Shown here one piece after another: positions 19,862-33,000 of a DNA stretch of 35,410 nt. The position numbers were made by a program, and so were the translations under genes. Location: NCBI GenBank assembly GCA_017964785.1, contig JAGCRH010000039.1, forward strand, positions 1-35,410. Reading direction: 5' to 3'. The notes below the pieces were generated by a model. It worked only from the letters and a program-made list of their open reading frames with translations. It was not told the origin of the DNA and did not search any database. The DNA is from Prevotella sp. (GTDB taxonomy: Bacteria; Bacteroidota; Bacteroidia; Bacteroidales; Bacteroidaceae). The number at the start of each line of letters is the position of its first letter. Position 1 is the stretch's first letter.

Positions 19862-21013
19862 ATGAAGATGATGAGACGCTATATACATATTAATGTGCGC
19901 GCGAGGCTGTGGCCGATGGCATGGGGCATGATGTTCTGTGTAGGATGCATGACACTTGCGTCCTGCTCATCCGACAGTGATGTTCCTGATGAGACGCCTG
20001 ACAATCAGTTGAGGCTGGCATCTGTAACCAGGGCCACCGACATCGACGACGGCTATGTTATCCAAGAAGACAGCAAGTTGTGGCTGGCCCTGACCTCCGG
20101 CTCAGGTTCTGTTCCTGATTCAAAGGGCATCTATACATTAGAAAATACAGCCTGGAAGGGTGGTGTCACGGTGAAAGAGGCCAAGCAGTATTATATCTAC
20201 GGTGTCATGTCGCCCACAGGTGCTATTACCGACGGCGCAGTACCGACATGCACGATTACCTCCGGCGACTTCTCCGAGGGTGCCACGCTGACCATCAAAG
20301 GTCAGCCGACGATGGTTGAAGAAGGTCTTGTGCCTTGTGTGGTGGTGGGCGTAAGGGGCGTAACAGATCGAGACGATGCTTCCACTAATTGGGATGTTAA
20401 CGAAGGCAGCTTCGGCTATATGGGTATTCTGAAGAAAGGTCAGGACAATGCACAACTGTTGCTCGACCGCCTCTATGCCGCCCTCTTCTTCAGTTTCACC
20501 ATCGATGAAGACTATGGCAATCTGCGCACCATCAAGTTGAAGACCATGACGATGACGGCAGCCGCAGGCACCAAGGCAACGGTAGACCTTACTGTAAGAT
20601 TGGAAGCAAGGAGCAACGGTACGAGTCCTATTGCCTCGGTGTCGGCAACAGCCGTAGAAAGCGCAGGGGCTTTGGGCTCTATTACAATGTTTGATAACTC
20701 TGCGGGCATGGATATCACCGACCTGACGGCTGAAAAACAGGCAGTAGCCACCAACGAAGGCGGCAAGATCAAATCCGCCTGTTTTGCTCCCGGCGTGGCC
20801 GACGGTCTCATATTGACTTGTGTCTACAATGTCTACGACAAGGCAGGCAACGACCTTGGTAAGCGTACCGCCGTGAACTCCCTCAGCAACGTCGTTACCA
20901 CCGGTTCGCTGCTTCATGGACAGCGGAGGCCCATCGTGCTTAAAGTGACCCCTACCTATTTATATATATTGTCGGATGAAGACCTTGACAACCCCACAAT
21001 TAAGATTCAGTAA
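19862..21013 (+). CDS. Fimbrillin family lipoprotein (Mfa-like), probable accessory/tip subunit B
   Basis: A 383-residue lipoprotein with lipid cysteine C35 (TLASCSSDSD) and a TR motif (RLASVTRATD, R57). It carries the C-terminal signature GQRRPIVLKVTPTYLYILSDEDLDNP seen in Mfa-like fimbrillin-family proteins (split here as GQRRPIVLKV then TPTYLYILSDEDLDNP). Starts at 19862, 19868 or 19871 are all possible because the N-terminus reads MKMMRR. Its 3' end overlaps the annotated start of the giant gene by 38 bp, suggesting translational coupling of this subunit to the adhesin. A role linking pilus tip and adhesin is attractive but inferred from position only. Confidence 0.75.
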   Translation: MKMMRRYIHINVRARLWPMAWGMMFCVGCMTLASCSSDSDVPDETPDNQLRLASVTRATDIDDGYVIQEDSKLWLALTSGSGSVPDSKGIYTLENTAWKGGVTVKEAKQYYIYGVMSPTGAITDGAVPTCTITSGDFSEGATLTIKGQPTMVEEGLVPCVVVGVRGVTDRDDASTNWDVNEGSFGYMGILKKGQDNAQLLLDRLYAALFFSFTIDEDYGNLRTIKLKTMTMTAAAGTKATVDLTVRLEARSNGTSPIASVSATAVESAGALGSITMFDNSAGMDITDLTAEKQAVATNEGGKIKSACFAPGVADGLILTCVYNVYDKAGNDLGKRTAVNSLSNVVTTGSLLHGQRRPIVLKVTPTYLYILSDEDLDNPTIKIQ

Positions 21014-24000
21014 GACATTGAAGACGAAACATATCATAATAAGCATATTGTTGTTCCTGACTGCTGCGGCAGGACAGGCACAGACTCAGATTCTCATCGG
21101 CGGCAGCGTGTATGGCGGCGGTAATATGGGTGTGGTCGATGGCAACACTACCGTCACAGTGAGAGGTGGTGACATCGACCGTGTCTATGGAGGTGCCCGT
21201 ATGGCCAATGTCAATGGCAGAGCCTTCGTCCACCTCGACGGTGAGCACGCCTCCATGCCTTATACCATCATCAACTACGTCTATGGCGGCAACGACATTG
21301 CCGGAAAGATCGGCACATTCAATACCCTTCCTGATACGCTGACACATACCACAGAAAACGAGATCAATGAAACTTGGAATGCTTTTGTACGTATTTCATC
21401 AAAGACCATTACCCCTGCTGTATATTATACGCAGGCAGAAATAGATGCAGCAAATGAAGGTGATCCCGCCTATGGTAAAACGACCAGTGACATAAAGATA
21501 CCTGAGATAGACAACAACCAGAAGATCTACATCGGCCAACTCTTTGGCGGTGGTAACGGTGATTATCCCTATTCCACTAAGAAAGATAATGGCAAATATG
21601 ACCTCACCCTTGACGGCACTGAATATAAGGATATAGAAAAGCCTGAACTTGACAGAACCTACCTGGAACTTCTCGGCGGTTCAATCGTGTATGCTTTCGG
21701 TGGTGGCAACAACGTCACGGTGAAGCAGAAGACGGTAATCTATGTCAACAATCCGACCAAGGTAGTCAACAGCATCATTGACACAGACAATCAAAACGAA
21801 TATACAAATACTTCGACTGGTCAACTGCTGACCAACGACCGTATCCTCTATGGGATGGGTCTGAATACGGCAACCACCTATCCTACCAGCGGCGAATACC
21901 AAATTGGTTGTTTCTTCGGTGGCAACAACAAGGCCGAGATGGCCATTCAGCCTATATGGCATCTCATCGACGGCGATATCCGTAACATTTATTCTGGGGG
22001 TAACCAGGGTGATATGACCTGTTCGGTGGGCTTGCTCTTAGAGATTCCAGAGGGATCCACTATCACGGCTGACAATATCTATGGCGGCTGTCGCCGGGCC
22101 GATGTCCATCCGAAAAACGCTGACGGCTCCGAGGTGTCAGCGGTACCCAGCCCCGAAGGCTATCAATTCCCTGCCGGTCTGTCGGCACGTGTGCTGATTA
22201 AGGGTGGCGAAGACATCAACAATGTCTATGGCGGCAACGATATATCTGGTAGTGTCTGGGGCGGCTCTGCCGTGGGTATCTATCACAGTATCCGTGGTAA
22301 TGTGTATGGCGGTGGAAACGGCTCCTACGCCTATACTGACAGAGACTATTTGAAGGATGACCTCACTTGGGGTGACTTCTACTATGACCCCTCTAAGGCA
22401 GCCTCATCCGTGGAGGCCCTCAACGCCCACCGTCCGAATGTGGAACAGACCTCCGTGCGCCTCTGGGGAAAGGATGCGACCCATCCTACCATCATCGGCG
22501 GTTCTGTCTATGTGGGTGGCAACAGCGCTACGGTGAAGCCAGACCCGGTGAAAGCCGCGGACAAAGTCAATTATCCCAACTATCCTAAAGTGGAATTGAA
22601 GATCGGCTCTTATGTGATTGCCGACGAAGTGTTCCTTGGTAACAACGGTGAGAACATGGTGAGTACGACGGCATACCCGAGTGATCCGGCGAAAAACGAT
22701 CCGTTGCTGAAATATGCGGGCGATGTGACCGACTTCAATGGAAATGATAAAAAGTTCAGTTCATTGGATCTTACCGATGATGACACCTTCGCCACCTATA
22801 TGAAGGGTGCAGAGATGACACAGAAGCCAAGCGTGGTGTTCGATGCCAAGCCTGGCGATCCCGATACCTATAAGGCATACAGTTCCTTCTTCGGATCTAT
22901 CTATTGTGGTGGTAATAGGGGCAGTATGAATGTCAGTGCTTGCACCGAGATTACCTTTGCCCATGAGATTGTCGTATTCGACAAACTCGTTGGTGGCTGT
23001 AACGACGCCTATATACCTGCGACTACCTATAATGCCGCCTTCGACGGTGGACTTATCGGCGCTCCGCCAACATCCGGCGACGATAAAGGAATCAAACTCA
23101 AACTGAACATTGGTGGACTGAAGATCCAGCCCAAGCGTTGGGTGATAGTTGATGGAAAGAAAACACGTCTGGAATGGAACACCGTGGATGAGGATGGTAA
23201 TCCGACAGATCCCGTTGAGACGCTGGACAAGGATTCGGGAAAGGACTACGAGACTACGGATGACAACGACCTGAACCGGCGCTTTGAGGGTGGCAATATC
23301 TATGGCGGTTGCTATAGTAGTGGCCATGTGAATGGCAATGTGGTCATCAACATCAATTCCAGCATCATCGACCGCGACCTACTCTTTGACAAGGTGGTCA
23401 CCGACGATCTGGGCGAGGAGATATCCCTCTATGGTACTGACGTGTTGAACCAACAAGAGGAATACCATATCACTGAGCGTCGCACCGGCGTGATTCTCGG
23501 TCAGCAGGGTATGGACGTGCTCGGCAAGGCCCTCAATGTGTTCGGTGGCGGCAAGGGTAGAGACACGGAGATATGGGGTAGCACCACCATCAACCTGAAC
23601 GAAGGCTATGTCTTCCAGGTGTTCGGCGGTAGCGAAGAAGGTGTTATCGGTAAGCCGAATGACGGCACAGGTACCAATACATGTGTGTTCAACGGCAAGA
23701 CATACAAACAGGACGACAAGTACAGTTGTTACATTAACCTGAACGGTACGGTGCCTGGTACATCGAAGAATGGTACTCAAGGCGATACGGGCAGTAAAAT
23801 GGCTGAGGTGGAGTTCATCTACGGTGGTGCCTTCTTAGGGCCCGTGGCAGGTAATACCGTCATCAACCTCGGTAACGGACGAATCTTCAACTCGTTTGCC
23901 GGCTCCTGTAACGGTGACATCCTCGGACATACGGAGACTTATATCGGCGGCGACGGCACTACCGTGACGGGCTTCCCCTACATCCGTGACTACGTCTATG

Positions 24001-27000
24001 GCGGCAACGACCTCGGCGGCGAGATCAAGGGAACGAAAAACTTTAACGCTTCAGGTAGCAGCCGTTTAAGCACGGATCTGCCGATTACCATACATAGTGA
24101 TGACGTGACAACAGCCTCTGCCTATACGGAGTACACCCAAGGGCGCGCTTTGGGTATCTTCGGTGGTTGTTTCGGTACTTACAATTATAAACTTCGGAAA
24201 TTCAGTGACTACACCGATGACGAAGGCACAGCCCTGACAGGCTTCACCAAGCCCCGTCTGGACAATGCCTTTGTGAACTTCCGTCCGACGAAGACCGACC
24301 TGCTTATGACCAATGAAAACAATGTGGTAAGCACCATCTACGGTGGCGGTCAGGGTTATCCGGGCGATGGTGACCGCGACATTATGCAGAACCGTAGTTA
24401 CATCCTCATCGACATCCCGCAGGAGATGACCAACTATCGTGATCTGGAAGTGTTCGGTGCAGGTGCTTGGGCAGGACAAGGCATGAGGACATATCTGGAT
24501 CCGGCCACAACAGAGGAGACGGAACTTCATAAGGTGTCCGCTATCATCGACCTGGCGCGTGGTCAGATCGGTTCGGTCTATGGCGGCAGTTATAAGGAGG
24601 GCTTCACCCGTCGTACATGGGTCAGCGTGCCTGAAGGCTCCACCATCAGACTGGGCTATCAGACCGTGCATGAAGATGTTGATGATGATGGTAATAAGAC
24701 CACCTATACCATTACTCATGGCGGATCACTCTTCGGCGGTGCCTACGGTGTGACGAACGACAATGTCTGTGATGTCTATGAGGCCAATGTGGAGTACCAT
24801 AGTGAAGATGCCCGTGTGTTCTACATCTATGGTGGTAACAATGCCGCGCGTCGTACGCTCTACGGACGGGTGAACATCGACGTGCCGGTATGGACCTTCG
24901 AACCGTCATCCAAATGGCTGGCCACCGTCTATGGTGCAGGCTACGGTGAAAACACCTGGTCGCAGTATACTGAGGTAAACTTGAAAGGGAACGACGATGC
25001 TAACATCGATGGTGCCAAGGTCTATCAAGTGTTCGGCGGCGGTTATAATGGTAAGGTGATGAATAAGGCGACCGTCCAGAAATGGGCTGGCAGTACGATT
25101 CCGTTGGACATGGGTGTCTATGCAGCAACCGGAAAAGAAACTAACATCAAGGGCCTCGGTCTTGATAATCCGCTGGTCAGGTTGACAGAACTGGGCGATA
25201 CCTGTAATACCAACGTGCGAATTTACCGAGGGGCCACATCCGGACACGATGCCATCACCAAAGGCGGTTATGCCTACGGCGGCGGTCAGGGTACAAAAAC
25301 CATTGACAAGAGCGGCGATGTAAATGGCTCTACCTATATCGCCCTCCTCGGCGGAACGGCCTACAGGGATATTTATGCTGCAGGTACTGTGGGTGCCGTG
25401 CTGGATGAGTATGGCGAACAACTCCCTGAAAAGCAACGTTTTACTGCCACTGCCAATGCCTACATTGCCGGAGGCTCGGTGCGTAACGTCTACGGTGGCG
25501 GTTACATGGGTAGTGTCGGTCTGCACGAGGTAAATGGCAAGCGAGAGGGTGATATCTCTGGCGATACCACTGGTGACATCCTTGGCAGAACCAATGTGGT
25601 CATCGGTATCCGTAAGGATCAGACAGATGCTAATCTGCTGAAGGCTATTCGGGCAGTGAAGGGCAGCAGTGAAACTTCAACAGCCTTGGATTTCTACTGT
25701 GGCGTGCCTACCGTGCAACGTAATGCTTACGGCGGCGGTGAGGGTGAGACGCAGAAGGGTGGACGTGGCGGTGCTGTCTTCGGCACAGCCAACCTGACAC
25801 TGAATAATGGCGCAATAGGATATTATTACGACCCGACGACGGTCACTACCTCTATCGATGGATTACCCGTTGGCTATGCTAGAAAGATCGATGACGAGAC
25901 TTATTATGTGGGTGAAGTCTGGAAGGGTGAGGGTACCCTGAAAGACTATGGCAACCTGTTTGGCGGCGGTTATAGTGATAGGAGTAACGTTGACTTTACG
26001 AATGTCACAATGTGGGGCGGCGTGCTCCGAGGCAGTCTGCATGGTGGTGCCGAGGTGGCTGCCATCGGTCGTGGCAAGACTACAGAGATTCCCAATAGTT
26101 CCCAACGCACGTTGGATGAGATATACAAGCCGGGAAGCACCAAGGTGACGATGTACAACGGTCATGTGAGGCGTAATGTGTTTGGCGGCGGCAAAGGCTA
26201 CAACCTACAGGGCTATGGTGGTGCCAATGAACTCTTTACTGACGGTTATGTGTTCGGTACGACTGAGGTGTATATACATGGCGGCGAGGTTGGTACGGCT
26301 GAAGGTGTGGTCGTCCAGGAAGACGGTTCCGGTGGCGACGGCAACGTGTTCGGCGGCGGCGACATCGGCTATGTGTATAGCGATGCTTACCGGGCTGAGG
26401 CAACAGACTCGCCTGACCATTACTATTACAGAAAAGGCGGTGCAAACGGTGTACTGACGGAGGACTGTAAGGTGGTCATTTCACCCTATCTGCAAATCAA
26501 GAAAAACGGTACACCTGTAACCTATCCTGCATCTGGAACAGGTTCAAAGACATATAATGCCTACGATTATGTGCCGACAGACTATCTGAACACCCTGCCA
26601 AAGAAGAACAGTAGTGGCACTTATGGAGGTGGGTGGACCAACCTCTATACCGGTGCCAACAAGAATAGTACAGATCCTAATGCAGACGACAAAGAGGAAC
26701 GCGGCGTGATTATCCGCAATGCTGTGTTTGGAGGCGGCAATGTGTCGACGAAGAAGGAGACCTTCGCCAACGCCAAGACCGTGTTCGGCAATACAACCGC
26801 CACACTCAACGATGTCTATCACCGCGACTTCATCACGGTGGGTACCGAGCACATCGGCGGTCTCTATGGTGGTGGTAACCTCTCATTGGTTGATGGCTAC
26901 CGTGAACTGAATATCACCAACTACGGCACAGACTACTATGGCCTGAACCAGCGAATCACGTTGAGTGAGTATAATAACATGTCAAACCGCGAGAGAGCCT

Positions 27001-30000
27001 ACTTCCAATTGGAGTATCTGTGTATGACCGAAAACAACGGATATAAAGTTAATGAAAGAATCTCAGAGGAGGTTTATAATGGCTTGCCTGATGACGACAA
27101 GCAATACTGGCAAGAGTTCGGCTTCTGCAGTATCTATGCCGGACGACTGCTGAACACCATCCAACGAGCCGACTTCTGTGGCGTCTTCGGCAGTCGTATG
27201 GTACTGCAGGGTGCCAAGGATCGTGTGCCTGACGTGGCCGATGCTACACCCTACACCATCAACCGTGTGAGTGAATTGTCGCTCAACAAACAGCGTTCGG
27301 CAAGAACGGGAGAGGGATATACTGATCCTGATGAAGGCGACGACGCCATCCATGGCAACTACTTCGGCATCTACAGTTACGTCAACTACCTCGGTAACTT
27401 GACCAGCGACGTGAATTTCTACGAGGACACACGTCAGGTGTTGAAAAAAGATGGAAATGGAAATGTTGAAACAGATGCAAATGGAAAAGAAAAGATCACG
27501 GATGCCTCAGATGGTAAGGAATACTATAATTATAAATTGGATAACCCGGCCAGTAAAACCCGTAATGAGGGCTGTAGCCTCAACCAGGTGGCTCTGGCAT
27601 CAGGTGTGTTCCTGGAACTGACCACAGAGGAGAGTACGGAAGAGGAGAAGGTCTATGGCTATATCACGGGTGTCATCGAACTCGACCTGATCAATGTGAA
27701 GCAGGACATCGTGGGCGGTGGCTATGTGTATGCCAAGAACGAGCATGGAACAAGATATAAAAAAGATAACTTCCAGACTGTAATTTTGTCTCCTTATAAT
27801 AAGATTGAAGGTAATCTGGTACGTACCCACAAAGAGGATGGATACTATGAAGGTGCTGAAAATCTTAAAGAAATCGAGACCTCGGGTAACTTCATTCACC
27901 GAAGCAAGACCATCATCGACGACTGTTATCCCACCAACAATGCCTTTAATCCTAGTAATAAGCCTTATTCCGAGGCGCACTATTGGTATATCAAAGGTTC
28001 GGTATATGTCTACGAACAGGTGGTGTCGGCCTATACGGGTAGTGCCAACGCCTATTCGAAGGAAGTGAACCTGCCGCTGACCATCACCGCAGCCTCGAAT
28101 GGTAAACTGAAACTGCTCAACGTGCAACCCAGTAAATATGCCTATTATAAGTCATATACAGATGCCAGTACAAACACACCAATGGGCACGGACGATGAGA
28201 TCAAGGTGAACAACGAGGTGGATATCTACCACCTGAACGATGTCATCAGTTATTGGGACTGGAGTCTGCTGCCAGCGAATGAACAGAAATACTTCGTTGA
28301 CAAGACTTACGTTAATGCCATCACGGTGACGGTTGGCGAAACATCGTATGCTCCTGGCACAATCGTGATGCTTCCCACTGAGTATAACACATACAGTCAG
28401 ACCATTACTTATAATGATGCGACGGGCAATCCTGTAACCAAGAGCAGCGGTGATACAGGTTATGCCGACGCTAAGGCATACGTGTTCCGCTTGTCTAACG
28501 ACATCAGTCACGATACGGGCTATGTGCTCACCTTCGACATGAAGAACCCCAAAGACTGGGACAACTGGTTCTCGATAAAGGATATGTCAACAGATGGTTA
28601 CTCGAAGATCGACAGTGTAACTTATAAAAATCTGACTCCTGAAGAGAAGAAATTATTATATTTGGAAGGCCCGTCGTTCAGACCGAAAGAAGTAACAACA
28701 GGTACTTACGAATACACATACGGCCAGAAGCAGCATACTAAAGGCGAAATCATCACCAAAGAGGTCTATAACCTCTATCCAACCGCCGACAAGAGTAAGG
28801 CAGCGGTGGCCTATGTGGCAACAGAAGCAGTCACTTACACCTATAACGGTCTAAAAAAGACTGTCAACAAAGGAATGGCGATACCGTATGAGGAATATAA
28901 TCATGACGATCTTGCTTCTGTGAAGAGTAAATTTGCCAAGGCATACGTCTGCTTTAGCACGCTGAAGTTGGACGAGGAGAAGTATATCACCAAGGGCGAC
29001 CTGCTGACAAGCGACTCTATCACAACCTTGAAGACCACCTATTCAGCACTTGCTACAAAAATACAAGATGTGATGACAGAGGCCTATATTTGTAAGGAGG
29101 ATGGTAAGTATGGCGGTCAGGTATACAACACCAACACTAACTATAGTGCCATTGGCAGTTGGTGCTCCATTAATGAAGACGAACATGATAAATTCGTATT
29201 TAACTACGATGCCCTCGACCTGCTGATAGACAAGAACTATAGAGGTATTCCGGCACGCTATGATGTTGAGACGGGTACTCCGTCACCGGCTCTATACAGT
29301 GCAGAGAAGTCGATAGAGTACACTGCCAAATTTGTACCGGTGACAAATGTTATATCATCTATAACCTATAACGATGGAACCACAGACCATACGCTCACAG
29401 GTAGTTCGGATGCCATATCCAGTTACGACTACGAGCACTTTATTACCAACGAACAGCGTCACTATACCAAGTTGACGAGTGGCATTCATGTATATAAAGT
29501 CACGACCGCCTTCACTGACGGAAGTGTAACATATAGTGTAGGGGAAACAGTGGAACAAAGTGTTTATACTGCACACCAAGATAATGTGAAGGATATTGTA
29601 TATATTGCTAAGGATAATTTCATATACAAAGGTGAGCCGTATTCTATCGGACAGACGGTGAAGGAGGAGATTTACACTGCAAGTCAAGACCCAAGAAACT
29701 CAGAAAGTGACTTCTATCAAAAGGTGGCCGATCACGAATATAATGATGCTGAACCATACTACTGCTACGAGGCGTATGGCAGCACCCCCGTGGGTACAAC
29801 AATAACAGAGAATGAATATACCAACACTCTGGTAAACGATCAGCAGTACTTCACGATACAGGGTACACAGCCCACCGAGACCACCACCTTCTATGTCAGC
29901 AGCGAGAGCGATGTCTACAACCTGTCGAAGGAGAAGATCATCACCGTGGTCTATCAGTACACCTATAATGAAGAGAGTGAGGGAGGCGGTTTGAAGACCA

Positions 30001-33000
30001 CCAGCGAACTGCATGTGGTGAACATCCACCTGCAGATGGAGAGTGGTGTGCCGGAGATAGGACCGCTTGCACCGCCTGCTACCGTACTGCCCGGTGAGAC
30101 CGTCGGCATGGAGAGGCCAACGGTGTCGGAAGGACTCTATGAAATCCTGACCACCGGATGGGAACTGTATGCCAGCAAGGATGATGCCGAGCACCACCGC
30201 AACGGTAAGCCGTTTGTGAATGGTGGTACTCCTGTGTACTGGTATCAGAACGGCCATGATAACATGGGCGGCTACGTGGCCTTCTATGCACAGACCTATC
30301 TTGGCTATACTTATTCGAAACCTGTGCCCCTGAGCGTGGCCAACTACCATGACCTGAAGGCGGTGATGGAAGACAAGGAGAACCACTACTTTATCGACCA
30401 GGTCGGTATGGAGCGCGCCCCAAAGATCTATATCAACGACTACACCACCGATAACCCGGCAACATCGCAGAACGGCCTCGACCTGCTGAAGAATCTCTTC
30501 GACCTGAGTTGCAGTAGTACGGCTGAGACAGATGAAACAAAACCTCTCTATGGCCATACTTTGCTGAACACGAATCAGGTGGGAGCCTGTAAGAACCTGG
30601 AGTTCATCCTGCGTACAGACATCAACCACACAGGTACATGGGATGGTATAGGTACCAATAATACCACTGGCTGCTTCGACGGCACAATCCACGGTGACGG
30701 ACATACCATCAGCGGACTCACGGGTTCGCTCTTCAACCACCTCTGCGGCGATGTCTATAACCTTGGCGTGACAGGTACGTTCACTTCCGCCGGTATTGCC
30801 GACGAAGGTAACGGTTACCTCGAGAACTGTTGGGTGAAGGGTGGTGCGGCTGCATCAGGTATCAAGGCGGTGTTCAATAACCCCAGCGGCTCAGGATCGC
30901 ATACCATTAACATGGTGAACTGCTACTATCCCTCTTCTGCGGGCTATACGGCTCAGACAGGTGCCAAGGGTATGCCGGACAAGAGTTTCTATAACGGTGA
31001 GGTGGCCTACAACCTGAATGAGTTCTACCTCTTCAAGCGCTACTGCGACAACACATCGTCTATTACAAGTAATGATTATACCTACCTGACGGATGAGGGC
31101 GGTGAGACGCTGACTCCGCATATTAACGGACATTATGCGGATATCAGCGGTCCATGGCTGGTGAAGGATGGAGAAAATCACTACATACCGGGCAAGGGCA
31201 GTTATGTGGAGAGCCGCTATACCGACGGTGACTTCATCTATGATGCCGGTAACGAGGGAGAAATACCCACAAAGGCCAACATCCGCTACTACACATACAC
31301 GGATACGAGCACCTCACCGGCTACGGTCAAGACTGGCTATGCACCCATCTGGCCCGACGACTATCTCTTCTTCGGACAGATGCTGACCTATGGACACGAC
31401 AGCAACCGCAGTTATCAGGACTTGCCGTCCGTCATCAATAGGGATGCTGACAATGGCTTCCGTCTGATGACTGGCATGAAGATTGAGAACAGTAACCGCG
31501 TGTACCGCGCTCCGGCCTACTACGGCTCGAGCACGATGGACGTGGCGCACTTCAACCCCAGTGCCATCTTCGCCAAGACAAAGAAGGACGATGCAAGCGT
31601 GGAGGCCTACAAGGGCATGACAGCCATCGACTTCACGGGCTATCATGACAATACAACCTCTAACTACGTGTGCGGCTGGGCCGACCATAAGGAGGCATCG
31701 CCCTATTGGACTGCCAACACTACCAGCACGGGCCAGTTCTATCCGCCACTGCTCGACGATGACGGACTGATAGGCTTCAAGAACGTAGACCTGACGAAGA
31801 ACCTGCTGGTATATACCGGTACTGCGGCTCCAGCCAAGGAGGCGACAAACGATAAGGTAAGAGCCTATCTCGGTGATATGGCATACGCAGACAAAGTGAC
31901 AAACACCACCTACGGCACAGTGGCTCCGTCGGGCGATATCGACAAAGAGACCAACCTCATCCTGGCTGAGAATATACATGGCCATCGTGTGGAACTGACG
32001 GAAGGCAATTACAAGGCCCTGAACGACCACCTGCTGGTGGACAAGCAGGACTTCAATGCGCCTATATCGTACACCTTCGACACAGGCTGTCGTATGTGGT
32101 ACCAGCGCAACCCGGACAACTTTGTGACGTCTGAGTGGGACAACGCTGGCAACCGGTCAACGAAGGGCTGGGAGGGTGTCAGCATCCCGTTCAAGGCGGA
32201 AATCGTGACCACGCAGACGAAGGGTGAACTGACGCACTTCTATAGTACGAGCCTCAAGGGCCATGAGTACTGGCTGCGCGAGTTCAAGGGTGATGTCCAA
32301 CAAGTGGGTACGTCAGATGTCTGGACAGCCAAATTCAGTGCTCCAACAGCAAACAGTGACGGCTCGAAGACGGTTACTAATTCTTTCCTATGGGACTACT
32401 ATTATTGGGAGATCAATGAGCCTCATCATCAGGATTCCAATAACGATATTTACCAGCAGCCTCAGGATGAGAACGACTATCAATATTATAAGCCTGGTAC
32501 TAATCATGTTGTGAATACTTTCGAGAACTATCCGCGACTGGCTGCGGGACGTCCGTATAATATCGGATTCCCAGGTGCTACTTACTATGAGTTTGACTTG
32601 AGCGGCACCTTCGCTCCCACCACCACTGCCGATCCTGATCCCGTAAAACTTGCCGATCCGCAGATCATCACTTTCGCCTCGGCGACAGGTACCACCATTC
32701 TCGTGAGCGAAACGGAACTTGAAGCAGGTGCAGTAACCCCATCGGAGTGTAACTATACCTTCACGCCCAACTACATGAGCAAGAGCATCGACGCTGGTGC
32801 ATTCTTCCTCAATAGCAATGGAAACTGTTATGTTGAGACTGCTGCCGCGACAGAGGCTGTACCGTTCCGTCCGTACTTCACGACAACAACCACAGCCCGC
32901 GAGAAGACCCGTAGCATCATCTTCAACAATGATGATGAACAATTGAAGGGTGTGGAAGAACGCGACCTGCGCGGCGAGGAGTATGGTAGTCTGGACATCT

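Noticed and set aside
29700-30740. 346-codon antisense ORF inside the giant gene, and others of 180-362 codons on the minus strand (7142-8230, 14585-15511, 20138-20917, 31314-32030, 32388-33230)
   Set aside because: They are shadows of GC-rich codon use in the sense genes. The translations lack domains, signal peptides or start-region context, and each lies fully opposite a well-supported gene.
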